Below the pieces are notes generated by a model. The model searched no databases, was not told the DNA's origin, and saw only the letters and a list, made by a program, of their open reading frames with translations. DNA of 7,893 bases from a bacterium (GTDB taxonomy: Bacteria > Ratteibacteria > UBA8468 > B48-G9 > JAFGKM01), in NCBI GenBank assembly GCA_026416755.1, contig JAOAEP010000003.1, positions 1-7,893 of the forward strand, read 5' to 3'. Positions 1 through 7,154 of this stretch are shown here, one piece after another. Position 1 is the stretch's first letter. Every line of letters begins with the position of its first letter. The position numbers and the translations under genes were made by a program.

Positions 1-30
1 ATTTTAAACACATAATTAATTTTTTGTCAA
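1..30 (-). promoter_or_regulatory. Candidate leftward sigma70-like promoter for a gene outside the window
   Basis: Read on the minus strand, positions 30-25 are a perfect TTGACA -35 box. Positions 6-1 read TAAAAT, five of six matches to TATAAT, with an 18-base spacer. This would drive a gene to the left of the window, making 1-182 the shared region between that gene and gap. The same bases read on the plus strand (TTGTCA, then AATAAT at 49-54 after 19 bases) are a poorer fit. The call rests on consensus matching only, and AT-rich DNA yields chance -10 boxes easily. Confidence 0.4.
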
Positions 31-182
31 GCAGGTGGAATCTTTAAAAATAATGCTTATGGAAAAACGTTAAATAGAAAGTAAAATGGAGTTTTTTTGC
101 TATCTCATTGAATAGAAAAGAAAATCTCTGAATATTGAATATAAAGAAATACCAATATAATCTTGAAGGTTATAAATTAAAT

Positions 183-212
183 TTGACTAAACTAAAAAAA
201 ATCAAGTATAAT
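183..212 (+). promoter_or_regulatory. Promoter of the gap-THEP1 transcription unit
   Basis: TTGACT at 183-188 is a five-of-six -35 box and TATAAT at 207-212 is a perfect -10 box, with an 18-base spacer. Transcription would begin near 219-220, giving a leader of only about 17 bases before the gap ATG. The promoter lies inside the open frame that extends upstream of gap to 135, which argues that this extension is not translated. A second, weaker candidate with TATAAT at 156-161 and TTGAAT at 135-140 has only a 15-base spacer. The rest of 31-182 shows no gene and no obvious hairpin. Confidence 0.7.
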
Positions 213-225
213 AAATGTTTAAAAA

Positions 226-232
226 AGGAGGT
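226..232 (+). promoter_or_regulatory. Shine-Dalgarno site that fixes the gap start
   Basis: AGGAGGT lies 4-5 bases upstream of the ATG at 237. It is a near-perfect anti-16S match and decides for the ATG over the in-frame TTG at 135, which has no such site and lies upstream of the likely transcription start. Confidence 0.85.
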
Positions 233-236
233 AAAG

Positions 237-1247
237 ATGGTAAAAATAGGGATAAATGGTTTTGGAAGAATTGGTAGATTAGTTTTAAGGAGTGCCATTG
301 AATTGAACTATGATGGATTTGAGTTTATTGCAGTGAATGATATAACCGATGCGAAAACTCTTGCACATCTTTTTAAATATGATTCTAATTATGGAATTTT
401 TAATGGTAAAGTTGAAGCAAAGGAAAAAAGTATAGTTGTAAATGGAAAAGAAATAAAAGTTTTAAGTGAAAAAGACCCAAAAAATTTACCTTGGAAAGAT
501 TTAGGAGTTGAGATAGTTATTGAATCAACTGGTCTTTTTACAGAAGCAGAAAAGGCACGTGCACATATTGAAGGTGGAGCAAAAAAGGTTATAATCACAG
601 CACCTGCAAAAGGAGAAGATGTTACAATAGTTATGGGAGTAAATGAAGATATGTATGACCCACAAAAACACGTAATTATTTCAAATGCTTCATGTACAAC
701 AAATTGTCTTGCTCCTATGGCAAAGGTCTTAAATGATAATTTTGGAATAATTAAGGGACTTATGACAACTATTCATGCTTATACAAATGACCAAAGAATT
801 CTTGACCTTCCACATAAGGATTTAAGAAGAGCAAGAGCAGCAGCACTTTCAATTATTCCAACAACAACAGGTGCAGCAAAAGCAATTGGAGCAGTAATTC
901 CTGCTTTAAAAGGTAAAATGCATGGTATTGCATTAAGGGTTCCTGTTCCAACTGTTTCAATTGTGGATTTGACTGTTTTACTTGAGAAAAATGTTACTGT
1001 TGAAGAAATTAATTCTGCATTTAAAAAAGCAAGTGAGACAAATTTAAAAGGAATTTTACAATATTGTGAAGAAGAACTTGTTTCAAAGGACTTTGCTAAA
1101 AATCCACATTCTTGTATATTTGATGCTCCTTCTACATATATTGTTGATAATAATTTTGTTAAAGTATTTGGTTGGTATGATAATGAATGGGCATATAGTT
1201 GTAGAGTAGTTGACCTTGTAAACTATATAATAAAAAAAGGGATTTAA
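237..1247 (+). CDS. gap: Glyceraldehyde-3-phosphate dehydrogenase (NAD-type, glycolytic)
   Basis: This cytosolic tetrameric enzyme of glycolysis and gluconeogenesis (EC 1.2.1.12) converts glyceraldehyde-3-phosphate, NAD+ and phosphate into 1,3-bisphosphoglycerate. The 336-residue product has the usual length. An N-terminal Rossmann domain carries GINGFGRIGR at 5-14, with Asn34-Asp35 after the second strand, where Asp favours NAD over NADP. The catalytic domain holds SNASCTTNC at 149-157 with nucleophile Cys153, and general base His180 in the TTIHAYTNDQ stretch. LPHKDLRRARAAA at 191-203 has the Leu-Pro pair typical of NAD-dependent forms. The C-terminus keeps the WYDNEWAYS signature. The ATG at 237 is chosen because of its strong Shine-Dalgarno site and the promoter just upstream; the frame is open back to a TTG at 135. 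It is followed after 9 bases by a THEP1-like NTPase gene rather than by pgk or tpi. All key residues are present, so it is probably functional. Confidence 0.97.
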   Translation: MVKIGINGFGRIGRLVLRSAIELNYDGFEFIAVNDITDAKTLAHLFKYDSNYGIFNGKVEAKEKSIVVNGKEIKVLSEKDPKNLPWKDLGVEIVIESTGLFTEAEKARAHIEGGAKKVIITAPAKGEDVTIVMGVNEDMYDPQKHVIISNASCTTNCLAPMAKVLNDNFGIIKGLMTTIHAYTNDQRILDLPHKDLRRARAAALSIIPTTTGAAKAIGAVIPALKGKMHGIALRVPVPTVSIVDLTVLLEKNVTVEEINSAFKKASETNLKGILQYCEEELVSKDFAKNPHSCIFDAPSTYIVDNNFVKVFGWYDNEWAYSCRVVDLVNYIIKKGI

Positions 1248-1256
1248 AATAAAGAT

Positions 1257-1775
1257 TTGACAAAAAACATATTAATAACAGGGCTCCCTGGTTGTGGAAA
1301 GACCACATTAATAAAAGAGATTATAAAAGTTATTAATTTTGAAAAAGTTGGTTTTTTTACAGAAGAAATTAGGGGAAAAGGTGAAAGAGTTGGTTTTAAA
1401 ATAATTACTTTAAGCGGAAAAGAAGGAATCCTTGCTCATAAAGATTTAATAACTCCTTACAAAGTTTCAAAATATTTTGTCTCTATTGAAAATTTAGAAA
1501 ATATTGGTGTTATTGAAATTGAAAAGGGGATTTTACTAAAAAATTGTCTAATTGTTATTGATGAGATTGGAAAGATGGAATTATTTTCAGTGAAATTTAA
1601 AAAAGTTGTAATTGATGCATTTGAAAGTAAAAATAAACTCCTTGCAACAATACTATATAAACCAAATCCTTTTTGTGATGCTTTAAAACAGAGGAAGGAT
1701 ACTAAAATTTATACCCTTGAAAGAACAAATTTTAATAGAATTAAGGAAGAGATTTTATATACTTTGACCCTATAA
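1257..1775 (+). CDS. THEP1-family nucleoside triphosphatase (NTPase_1)
   Basis: This is a small P-loop NTPase of the THEP1 family (EC 3.6.1.15), whose members hydrolyse ATP, GTP and other NTPs to NDPs in vitro and whose physiological role is unclear. At 172 residues it has the family's normal size. Walker A is GLPGCGKT at 9-16. The family-typical block around 31-60 reads GFFTEEIRGKGERVGFKI and then a Gly-rich stretch. Walker B lies in CLIVIDEIGKMEL at 97-109 with Asp102-Glu103. The first residue comes from a TTG codon at 1257, the only conventional start between the gap stop and Walker A. No Shine-Dalgarno site is well placed: AAAGGGA at 1236-1242 is about 14 bases away. Translation therefore probably depends on re-initiation after gap, which ends 9 bases upstream in the same frame. 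It is likely cotranscribed with gap; a functional link to glycolysis is only a guess. Confidence 0.88.
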   Translation: MTKNILITGLPGCGKTTLIKEIIKVINFEKVGFFTEEIRGKGERVGFKIITLSGKEGILAHKDLITPYKVSKYFVSIENLENIGVIEIEKGILLKNCLIVIDEIGKMELFSVKFKKVVIDAFESKNKLLATILYKPNPFCDALKQRKDTKIYTLERTNFNRIKEEILYTLTL

Positions 1776-1777
1776 AC

Positions 1778-3163
1778 TCATATTTCAAATTCACTGAGAT
1801 AATCAGGTATAAATATATTAGGAATCTTATAAGCACTTTTTATTTCATTGGCAAATTTTTCTATTATCCCTTCCTCTCCATGAACTAAAAATAATTTTTG
1901 AGGAGGTTTTTTAAGATTACCAATAAATTCAAATAGTTCATTTTTATCAGCATGAGAAGAAAACCCATCAATTATTTCTATCCGTGCTTTCACTTTATAA
2001 TATTTTCCAAGTATTCTTACCTCTTGTTTTTCTAAAATTTCTCTACCAAGAGTCCCTTTTGCTTGATATCCAACGAAAAGAATTAAAGATTCTTCTCTTT
2101 CTATATTGGAAATAAGATGATGTTTAATTCTTCCTCCTGTACACATACCACTTCCTGCCATAATTATAACAGAACCTTTTATATGGTTTATCATTTTAGA
2201 TTCTTCAACAGACCTTGCAAAATGTAATAGAGGAAAATCAAAAGGAGATATTTTATTTTCAATCATTTTTTCTGCTTCACCATCAAGATATGTCATATAT
2301 TTTCTAAATACTTCTGTTACTTCAATTGCCATTGGACTATCAAGAAATGTTAAAAGGTGTGGAATTCTATCTTCTGAAAGAAGTTTCTTTAGGTAGTACA
2401 AAATTTCCTGTGCTCTTTCAATAGCAAAAGTTGGAATTACTATGTTTCCTCCATTTTTTACTGTTTGGTTTATTAAATCTTCAAATTTTCTTTCAGCAAT
2501 TTCTCTTTCTTCATGTTGTCTGTCCCCATAAGTAGATTCAAGTATCAAAATATCCGCATTTCTAATTATATCTGGTGGTGGTAAAATTGGATTTCTTTTT
2601 CTGCCAAGGTCTCCTGAAAAAACAATTTCTTTATTTTCAGTTATTATTTTGATCACTGAAGAACCAAGGATATGGCCAGAGTTATAAAAAATAATCTTGA
2701 TTTTATCACTAATTTCTATCTCTTCATTATATCTTACAGGTTCAAAAAATTCAAAGACATCATTTGCATCTTCTGGTGTATAAAGAGGTATTTCTGGATA
2801 TGGCCCTTTTTTTCCTTCTTTTTGATGTCTTTTCTTTTTCTTTTCAGCATCTTCAACCTGTAATTTAGCAGAATCAATAAGTGCTATTTTGGTTATTTCA
2901 GCAGTTGGTTGCGTACATAAAATTTTCCCTTTAAAACCATCTTTAACAATCTTGGGTAGATATCCAGAATGGTCAAGATGAGCATGGGTTAATATAATAT
3001 AGTCAATTTCAGAAGGCGAAATTGGAAATTTTTCCCAATTTCTGTTTTTTAATTCTCTTTCCTGAAAAAGTCCACAATCTATAAGTATATTCTTTCCGTC
3101 TGCTCTGAGTAAAAATTTAGAGCCAGTTACATTCTTTGTTGCCCCTAAAAATTTAATTTTCAT
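1778..3163 (-). CDS. Beta-CASP metallo-beta-lactamase-fold RNase (CPSF73/TTHA0252-like)
   Basis: This predicted zinc-dependent ribonuclease has 461 residues and an MBL fold with an inserted beta-CASP domain and a C-terminal RMMBL part. It resembles Thermus TTHA0252 and the catalytic subunit of eukaryotic CPSF, and a role in cytoplasmic RNA processing or decay is inferred from that family. Metal-ligand motifs are all present: DCGLFQ at 29-34, HAHLDH at 60-65, GHILGSS with His164, and SGDLGR with Asp185. Beta-CASP motifs are Glu209 in ESTYGDR (A), His404 in FSSHADK (B) and His428 in LVHGE (C). Other family marks are FLDSPMA at 273-279 and GSGMCTGGR near 337-345. A Lys-rich stretch at 107-119 could contact RNA. 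The ATG overlaps the upstream MFS stop codon as ATGA. AGGAGG at 3173-3168 lies 4 bases before it, inside the MFS gene, so translation is probably coupled. It is the last gene of the minus-strand cluster. DNA as substrate is less likely but not excluded. Confidence 0.93.
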   Translation of the reverse strand: MKIKFLGATKNVTGSKFLLRADGKNILIDCGLFQERELKNRNWEKFPISPSEIDYIILTHAHLDHSGYLPKIVKDGFKGKILCTQPTAEITKIALIDSAKLQVEDAEKKKKRHQKEGKKGPYPEIPLYTPEDANDVFEFFEPVRYNEEIEISDKIKIIFYNSGHILGSSVIKIITENKEIVFSGDLGRKRNPILPPPDIIRNADILILESTYGDRQHEEREIAERKFEDLINQTVKNGGNIVIPTFAIERAQEILYYLKKLLSEDRIPHLLTFLDSPMAIEVTEVFRKYMTYLDGEAEKMIENKISPFDFPLLHFARSVEESKMINHIKGSVIIMAGSGMCTGGRIKHHLISNIEREESLILFVGYQAKGTLGREILEKQEVRILGKYYKVKARIEIIDGFSSHADKNELFEFIGNLKKPPQKLFLVHGEEGIIEKFANEIKSAYKIPNIFIPDYLSEFEI

Positions 3164-4344
3164 ATATCCTCCTCATTTCTATTAAAAATTAAAATAATGG
3201 AAATTGCCACAAAAGCATGAAATATAGATGTAATTAAAAATGGAGTTCTAATATCTATAATTTTCCCAGTGTATCCACCAATAAGAGGGCCAAATGCAAG
3301 TCCAAGCATACTTATAGAATTAAATAAACCATATGCTTTCCCCATTGCTTTTTCATCAATTACTTTTTTTATAAGAGAATTCACTGCAGGAACAATCCCA
3401 GCAATACTTCCAACAAAAAGAATCCTTAAAATAAAAATTGAAGGTATTGAATTAACAAAAAAGTGTCCCAAAGTTGTAATAGAAGCAAAAATTGAGCAAT
3501 TTATAATTAACCTTAAATATCCTATCTTATCTCCAATAAGACCCAAAATCGCAGCAGTTGTACCTTCAATTATTGCTGCTACTCCTATAATCGTTCCTGT
3601 TATTGTATTTAATTTTTCAATTGAAGGAATAATTTCTTTAATTACAAGTGGAAAGGAAGGATTTAAAATTGTATTACTTAACCTTACTCCAAACATAATT
3701 AAAGTCGCTATCCAAAACCCTTTTATTTTAAAAATATCTTTAAAGGATATTTTTATTTCTTCCTTGCTTTTTAAATCATTATTTTTATTTTCCTTTGCAA
3801 AAAATAATACTAAAAGTCCACCAAGAAAAATTATAAATCCGCCTATTCTAAAAGTTATTCTATATCCAAATTTATCAGCAAAAAATCCACCAAAAAGAGG
3901 GCCAATAGAATTCCCAATAGAAACAGCTGTTTGCATCATACCAAGTGTAAAACCACTTTTTTCCATTGGTACAACAGAAGCAACAAGTGTAATTGAAGCA
4001 ATAATTGTTCCTGTTAAAGCGCCTTGAAGTAATCTGCAAATAAGAAGTTGTTTTACATTTTTAACAATTGACATTAAAAATAAAATTAAAGTTCCTGCAA
4101 ACATACTTCTTACAACCATAACTTTCCTTCCATATTTATCTGCTATGTGTCCCCATAAAGGTGAAAAAATTACAAATGTAAAACCACTTGCTGAAAGAAT
4201 TATACCTGCCCAATATGTTTGCAATGATATATCTTTTATTCCAAGTTCTGAAATGAAATAAGGCAAAAATGGTAAGGCAAATGAAAAACCACTTATTGAA
4301 AGTATCTGAGCAATAAAGGCAGAAATAAAAGTTTTTTTCCACAT
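3160..4344 (-). CDS. MFS transporter, DHA1/multidrug exporter-like, 12 TM
   Basis: This 394-residue inner-membrane protein has the size and hydrophobic pattern of a 12-helix major facilitator. Approximate helices are 7-30, 45-64, 75-93, 98-123, 133-155, 163-183, then a charged central loop at 184-208, then 209-226, 247-271, 276-297, 300-325, 336-359 and 366-387. Motif A, G-x3-D-K-x-G-R-K, is at 65-74 (GHIADKYGRK) between helices 2 and 3. An antiporter-type motif C is in helix 5 (GNSIGPLFGG, 144-153) and is echoed in the second half by FGPLIGG at 351-357. Motif C suggests proton-coupled export, as in drug-efflux DHA1 members. The substrate cannot be read from sequence. The ATG at 4344 has only a weak upstream GAG-type site (GAGAATAAAATG). 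A 77-base gap separates it from ileS, and it overlaps the downstream RNase gene by 4 bases. An unusual transported metabolite rather than a drug is possible. Confidence 0.9.
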   Translation of the reverse strand: MWKKTFISAFIAQILSISGFSFALPFLPYFISELGIKDISLQTYWAGIILSASGFTFVIFSPLWGHIADKYGRKVMVVRSMFAGTLILFLMSIVKNVKQLLICRLLQGALTGTIIASITLVASVVPMEKSGFTLGMMQTAVSIGNSIGPLFGGFFADKFGYRITFRIGGFIIFLGGLLVLFFAKENKNNDLKSKEEIKISFKDIFKIKGFWIATLIMFGVRLSNTILNPSFPLVIKEIIPSIEKLNTITGTIIGVAAIIEGTTAAILGLIGDKIGYLRLIINCSIFASITTLGHFFVNSIPSIFILRILFVGSIAGIVPAVNSLIKKVIDEKAMGKAYGLFNSISMLGLAFGPLIGGYTGKIIDIRTPFLITSIFHAFVAISIILIFNRNEEDI

Positions 4345-4357
4345 TTTATTCTCAAAT

Positions 4358-4384
4358 TTTATACCTTTTGTTTTTGATAATCAA
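4358..4384 (-). promoter_or_regulatory. Weak candidate promoter upstream of the MFS gene
   Basis: In the 77-base ileS-MFS gap the minus strand reads TTGATT at 4384-4379 and TATAAA at 4363-4358, with a short 15-base spacer. The -35 overlaps a near-perfect 11-base palindrome, TTGATAATCAA on the plus strand at 4374-4384, which could be an operator or chance. No intrinsic terminator is visible after ileS, so readthrough from the flavodoxin promoter is also likely. This would be an internal promoter for MFS and RNase if it is real. Confidence 0.25.
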
Positions 4385-4421
4385 ATTAATAAGGAAAGAA
4401 TATATGGTAATTTAATATAAT

Positions 4422-7151
4422 TTATGAAAAATCGGACTTTATCACATCTATACATTTTTCACAAAGGTCAGGAAAACTTTCATTTTTCCCAACCTGTGGG
4501 AAATATATCCAACATCTTTGACATTTTTTATTTTTTGTTTTCTCAACCTTAATTTCAAATTTATCACTTTCTTTTATTTCAACTTCTGAAACAATAAATA
4601 AGGTATTCAATTTGTAAAACGATTTTAAAAACTCATATGTATCTTTATCAGATAGAATTGTTAATTTTGCCTCAAGAGAACTCCCAATAATTTTTTCTTC
4701 TCTTTTTTCTTCAAGTTTTTTAAGCACAATCTTTCTAATTTCAAAAAATTTATCCCATCTCTCAAGTAAATCTTTATCCTCTTGTTCAATTTTAGGCCAA
4801 TCTTCAAGAAAGATGCTTTCTTTTTTTTCAAAAGGGATAAATTGATAACTTTCTTCTGCGGTAAAAGAAAGAATAGGTGCAATTAAAATAAGTAAATTAA
4901 TAAGAACTTTATTTAGAACTGTTTGTGCTGCTTTTCTTTCAAGAGAATTTTTTGAGTATGTATAAAGCCGGTCTTTTAAATAATCAAGGTAAAAAGATGA
5001 AAGATTAATATTACAGAAATTATAAATTTCTTCAAAAACCTTATTAAATGCAAATTTTTCATAGTTTTCAGTTACTTTTCTTACAGTAAGTTTTAACTTT
5101 TCAATTGCCCATCTATCTACCTCAAACAATTTATCATATGGAATTTCAAACTCTCTCTTATAATCATATAAATTACCAAGTAAAAACCTTATAGTATTTC
5201 TAATGACCCTGTACCCATTTACAACATTTTTAATTATTTCTTCTGATATTCTTATATCTTCTTGATAATTTTCAAATATGCTCCATAATCTAAGAATTTC
5301 TGCACCATAATTTTTAATAATCTCATCAGGTGTAATAACATTTCCCAATGATTTTGACATTTTTCTTCCTGTACCATCAACAACAAATCCATGGGTTAAA
5401 ACTGTTTTATAAGGTGGTTTTTTAAAAATGGCACATGATGTTATTAATGAGGTTTGAAACCATCCCCTATGCTGATCCGAACCTTCAAGATATAAATCAC
5501 TTGGCCATGAAAGGTCATTTTCTTCCTTTAAAACAGATATATGACTTACTCCTGACTCAAACCAAACATCAAGTATATCCATTTCTTTTCTAAATTTATT
5601 TGAACCACAATCGGGACATTTAAAATCAACAGGTAAAATCTCATTTGCTTCTTTTTCAATCCAGACATCAGAACCATATTTTCTTACAAGTTCACATAAT
5701 CTATCCAAAATTTCTTGTGTAAGGATATCTTTACCACAATTTTCACAATAAAAGATAGGAATAAATACTCCCCAAAGCCGTTGTCTGGACAAACACCAGT
5801 CAGGTCTTAAAGAAATCATAGAAGATATTCTATTTATTCCTTCAGATGGAACCCAATTTACCTTTTTAATTTCATCTAACATAGTTTCTCTTAAGTTATT
5901 ATAGTCAACTTTTAAAAACCATTGTTTTGTGCTTCTGTAAATTACTGGATTTTTGCATCTCCAACAAAACGGATATGAGTGAAGAATTTCTCCTGAATAA
6001 AAAAGGAAATTATTTTCTTTAAGTTTGTTTATTATTAACTTATCTGCTTTAAAAACATTGATCCCTTTAAAATCACTAATTTCATCAGTAAATTCACCCT
6101 TTTCATTTACAGGCGAAATAATAGGAAGATTATTTTTCAAACCAACATAATAGTCCTCTTCTCCATGTCCAGGAGCGGTATGAACACAACCAGTTCCTTC
6201 ATCACCTGAAACAATATCAGCACATATAACCTTTGATTCTCTTTCAATTAAAGGATTTTTACACAATATGCCATAAAGTTCTTTTCCTTTATACTTTTTA
6301 TATATCTTCAAATCCTTACCTGAAATTTTCTTTATTTCTTCAAATCTTTTTTCAGCAATAATCAATTTTTCATTTCCATCAATAATAACTAAATAATCAA
6401 AATCAGGATGTACCATAATTCCTGTATTTCCTGGTAATGTCCATGGGGTGGTTGTCCATATTAAAAAATAAGAATCCTCTCCTATATTTTTCCCTTTATC
6501 ATCAATAATTCTAAATTTAACAAATATTGAAGGTGATTTTTTCTCATAATATTCAATTTCTGCTTCAGCCAATGCTGTCTCACAAGTTATACACCAGTAA
6601 ATTGGTTTATAAGTTTTATAGATATATCCTGAAATGTAAAGTATTCCAAATGCTCTTATAATATCTTCTTCATAAGAAGGAGAAAGTGTAAGATAAGGAT
6701 TCTCCCAATCTCCAAAAACACCAAGTCGTTTAAATTCCTCTTTTTGTATATTAGCAAATTTTTTGGCAAAATCACTTGCTTTCTTTCTAAATTGTAAAAT
6801 GTCAACTTCATTCTTTTTCTTACCCATTTCTTTGAATACTTGATGTTCAATAGGCATCCCATGACAATCCCAACCAGGTTTATAAGGAGAATAAAATCCA
6901 CATAACGATTTATATTTTACTACTATATCTTTTAAAATTTTATTCAAAGCAGTTCCAAGATGTATATGACCATTTGCATAAGGAGGACCATCATGGAGTA
7001 TATATTTTTCTTTCCCTTTATTTTTATCAATTATTTTTTTGTAAATATTTATGTCCTCCCAAAATTTAAGAATCTCAGGTTCCCTTTGATTTAAATTCGC
7101 TTTCATTGGAAAATCTGTTTTAGGCAAATAAAATGTTTTTGAATAGTCCAT
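4422..7151 (-). CDS. ileS: Isoleucyl-tRNA synthetase
   Basis: This cytosolic class Ia synthetase (EC 6.1.1.5) charges tRNA-Ile with isoleucine and edits mischarged valine. The 909 residues match usual bacterial lengths. The catalytic core begins with DGPPYANGHIHLG at 54-66, where the HIGH motif reads HLGT at 64-67, so the last His is Thr. PGWDCHGMPIEHQ follows at 92-104. The CP1 editing domain has WTTTPWTLPGN at 232-242 and HTAPGHGEED at 324-333, with editing Asp333. SRQRLWG is at 455-461, a Cys4 pair (469/472 and 512/515) may bind zinc, and KMSKS is at 597-601. The anticodon-binding helical domain is followed by a C-terminal zinc finger with Cys877, 880, 897 and 900 (CQRCW...CEKC), which marks a bacterial-type enzyme. 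AAAGGAG at 7166-7160, inside the end of the flavodoxin gene, lies 8 bases before the ATG. The genes are 3 bases apart, so they are probably cotranscribed and coupled. No T-box leader is present. Confidence 0.98.
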   Translation of the reverse strand: MDYSKTFYLPKTDFPMKANLNQREPEILKFWEDINIYKKIIDKNKGKEKYILHDGPPYANGHIHLGTALNKILKDIVVKYKSLCGFYSPYKPGWDCHGMPIEHQVFKEMGKKKNEVDILQFRKKASDFAKKFANIQKEEFKRLGVFGDWENPYLTLSPSYEEDIIRAFGILYISGYIYKTYKPIYWCITCETALAEAEIEYYEKKSPSIFVKFRIIDDKGKNIGEDSYFLIWTTTPWTLPGNTGIMVHPDFDYLVIIDGNEKLIIAEKRFEEIKKISGKDLKIYKKYKGKELYGILCKNPLIERESKVICADIVSGDEGTGCVHTAPGHGEEDYYVGLKNNLPIISPVNEKGEFTDEISDFKGINVFKADKLIINKLKENNFLFYSGEILHSYPFCWRCKNPVIYRSTKQWFLKVDYNNLRETMLDEIKKVNWVPSEGINRISSMISLRPDWCLSRQRLWGVFIPIFYCENCGKDILTQEILDRLCELVRKYGSDVWIEKEANEILPVDFKCPDCGSNKFRKEMDILDVWFESGVSHISVLKEENDLSWPSDLYLEGSDQHRGWFQTSLITSCAIFKKPPYKTVLTHGFVVDGTGRKMSKSLGNVITPDEIIKNYGAEILRLWSIFENYQEDIRISEEIIKNVVNGYRVIRNTIRFLLGNLYDYKREFEIPYDKLFEVDRWAIEKLKLTVRKVTENYEKFAFNKVFEEIYNFCNINLSSFYLDYLKDRLYTYSKNSLERKAAQTVLNKVLINLLILIAPILSFTAEESYQFIPFEKKESIFLEDWPKIEQEDKDLLERWDKFFEIRKIVLKKLEEKREEKIIGSSLEAKLTILSDKDTYEFLKSFYKLNTLFIVSEVEIKESDKFEIKVEKTKNKKCQRCWIYFPQVGKNESFPDLCEKCIDVIKSDFS

Positions 7152-7154
7152 AAT

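Noticed and set aside
53..115. Short ATG-initiated frames upstream of gap as leader peptides
   Set aside because: They are 6 to 9 codons long with no ribosome site and lie upstream of the likely gap transcription start, so would not be on the gap message.
135..236. N-terminal 34-codon extension of gap starting at TTG
   Set aside because: It lies across the likely promoter, has no ribosome site, is Lys/Asn-rich without GAPDH similarity, and a strong AGGAGGT precedes the ATG at 237.
389..598. Minus-strand open frame within gap
   Set aside because: Antisense to highly conserved GAPDH coding sequence, with no motif or ribosome site.
1777..1798. CTCA/TGAG inverted pair at the convergent junction as a terminator
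   Set aside because: The stem is only four pairs with a long AT-rich loop and no T-tract, too weak for an intrinsic terminator.
2672..2863. Plus-strand Phe-rich open frame opposite the RNase gene
   Set aside because: It is antisense to the Lys/Glu-rich segment of the beta-CASP enzyme; the Phe/Ile-rich product is what antisense of such codons gives.
3269..4027. A 252-codon open frame on the plus strand, opposite the MFS gene
   Set aside because: It is the antisense shadow of a hydrophobic membrane-protein gene with clear MFS motifs. It has a low-complexity Pro/Ile/Ser-rich product, no recognisable motif and no ribosome site.
4661..4882. Overlapping same-strand open frame inside ileS (a similar one lies at 6656-6901)
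   Set aside because: Both are out-of-frame readings of conserved IleRS sequence without motifs; neither shows sign of a frameshift in ileS.
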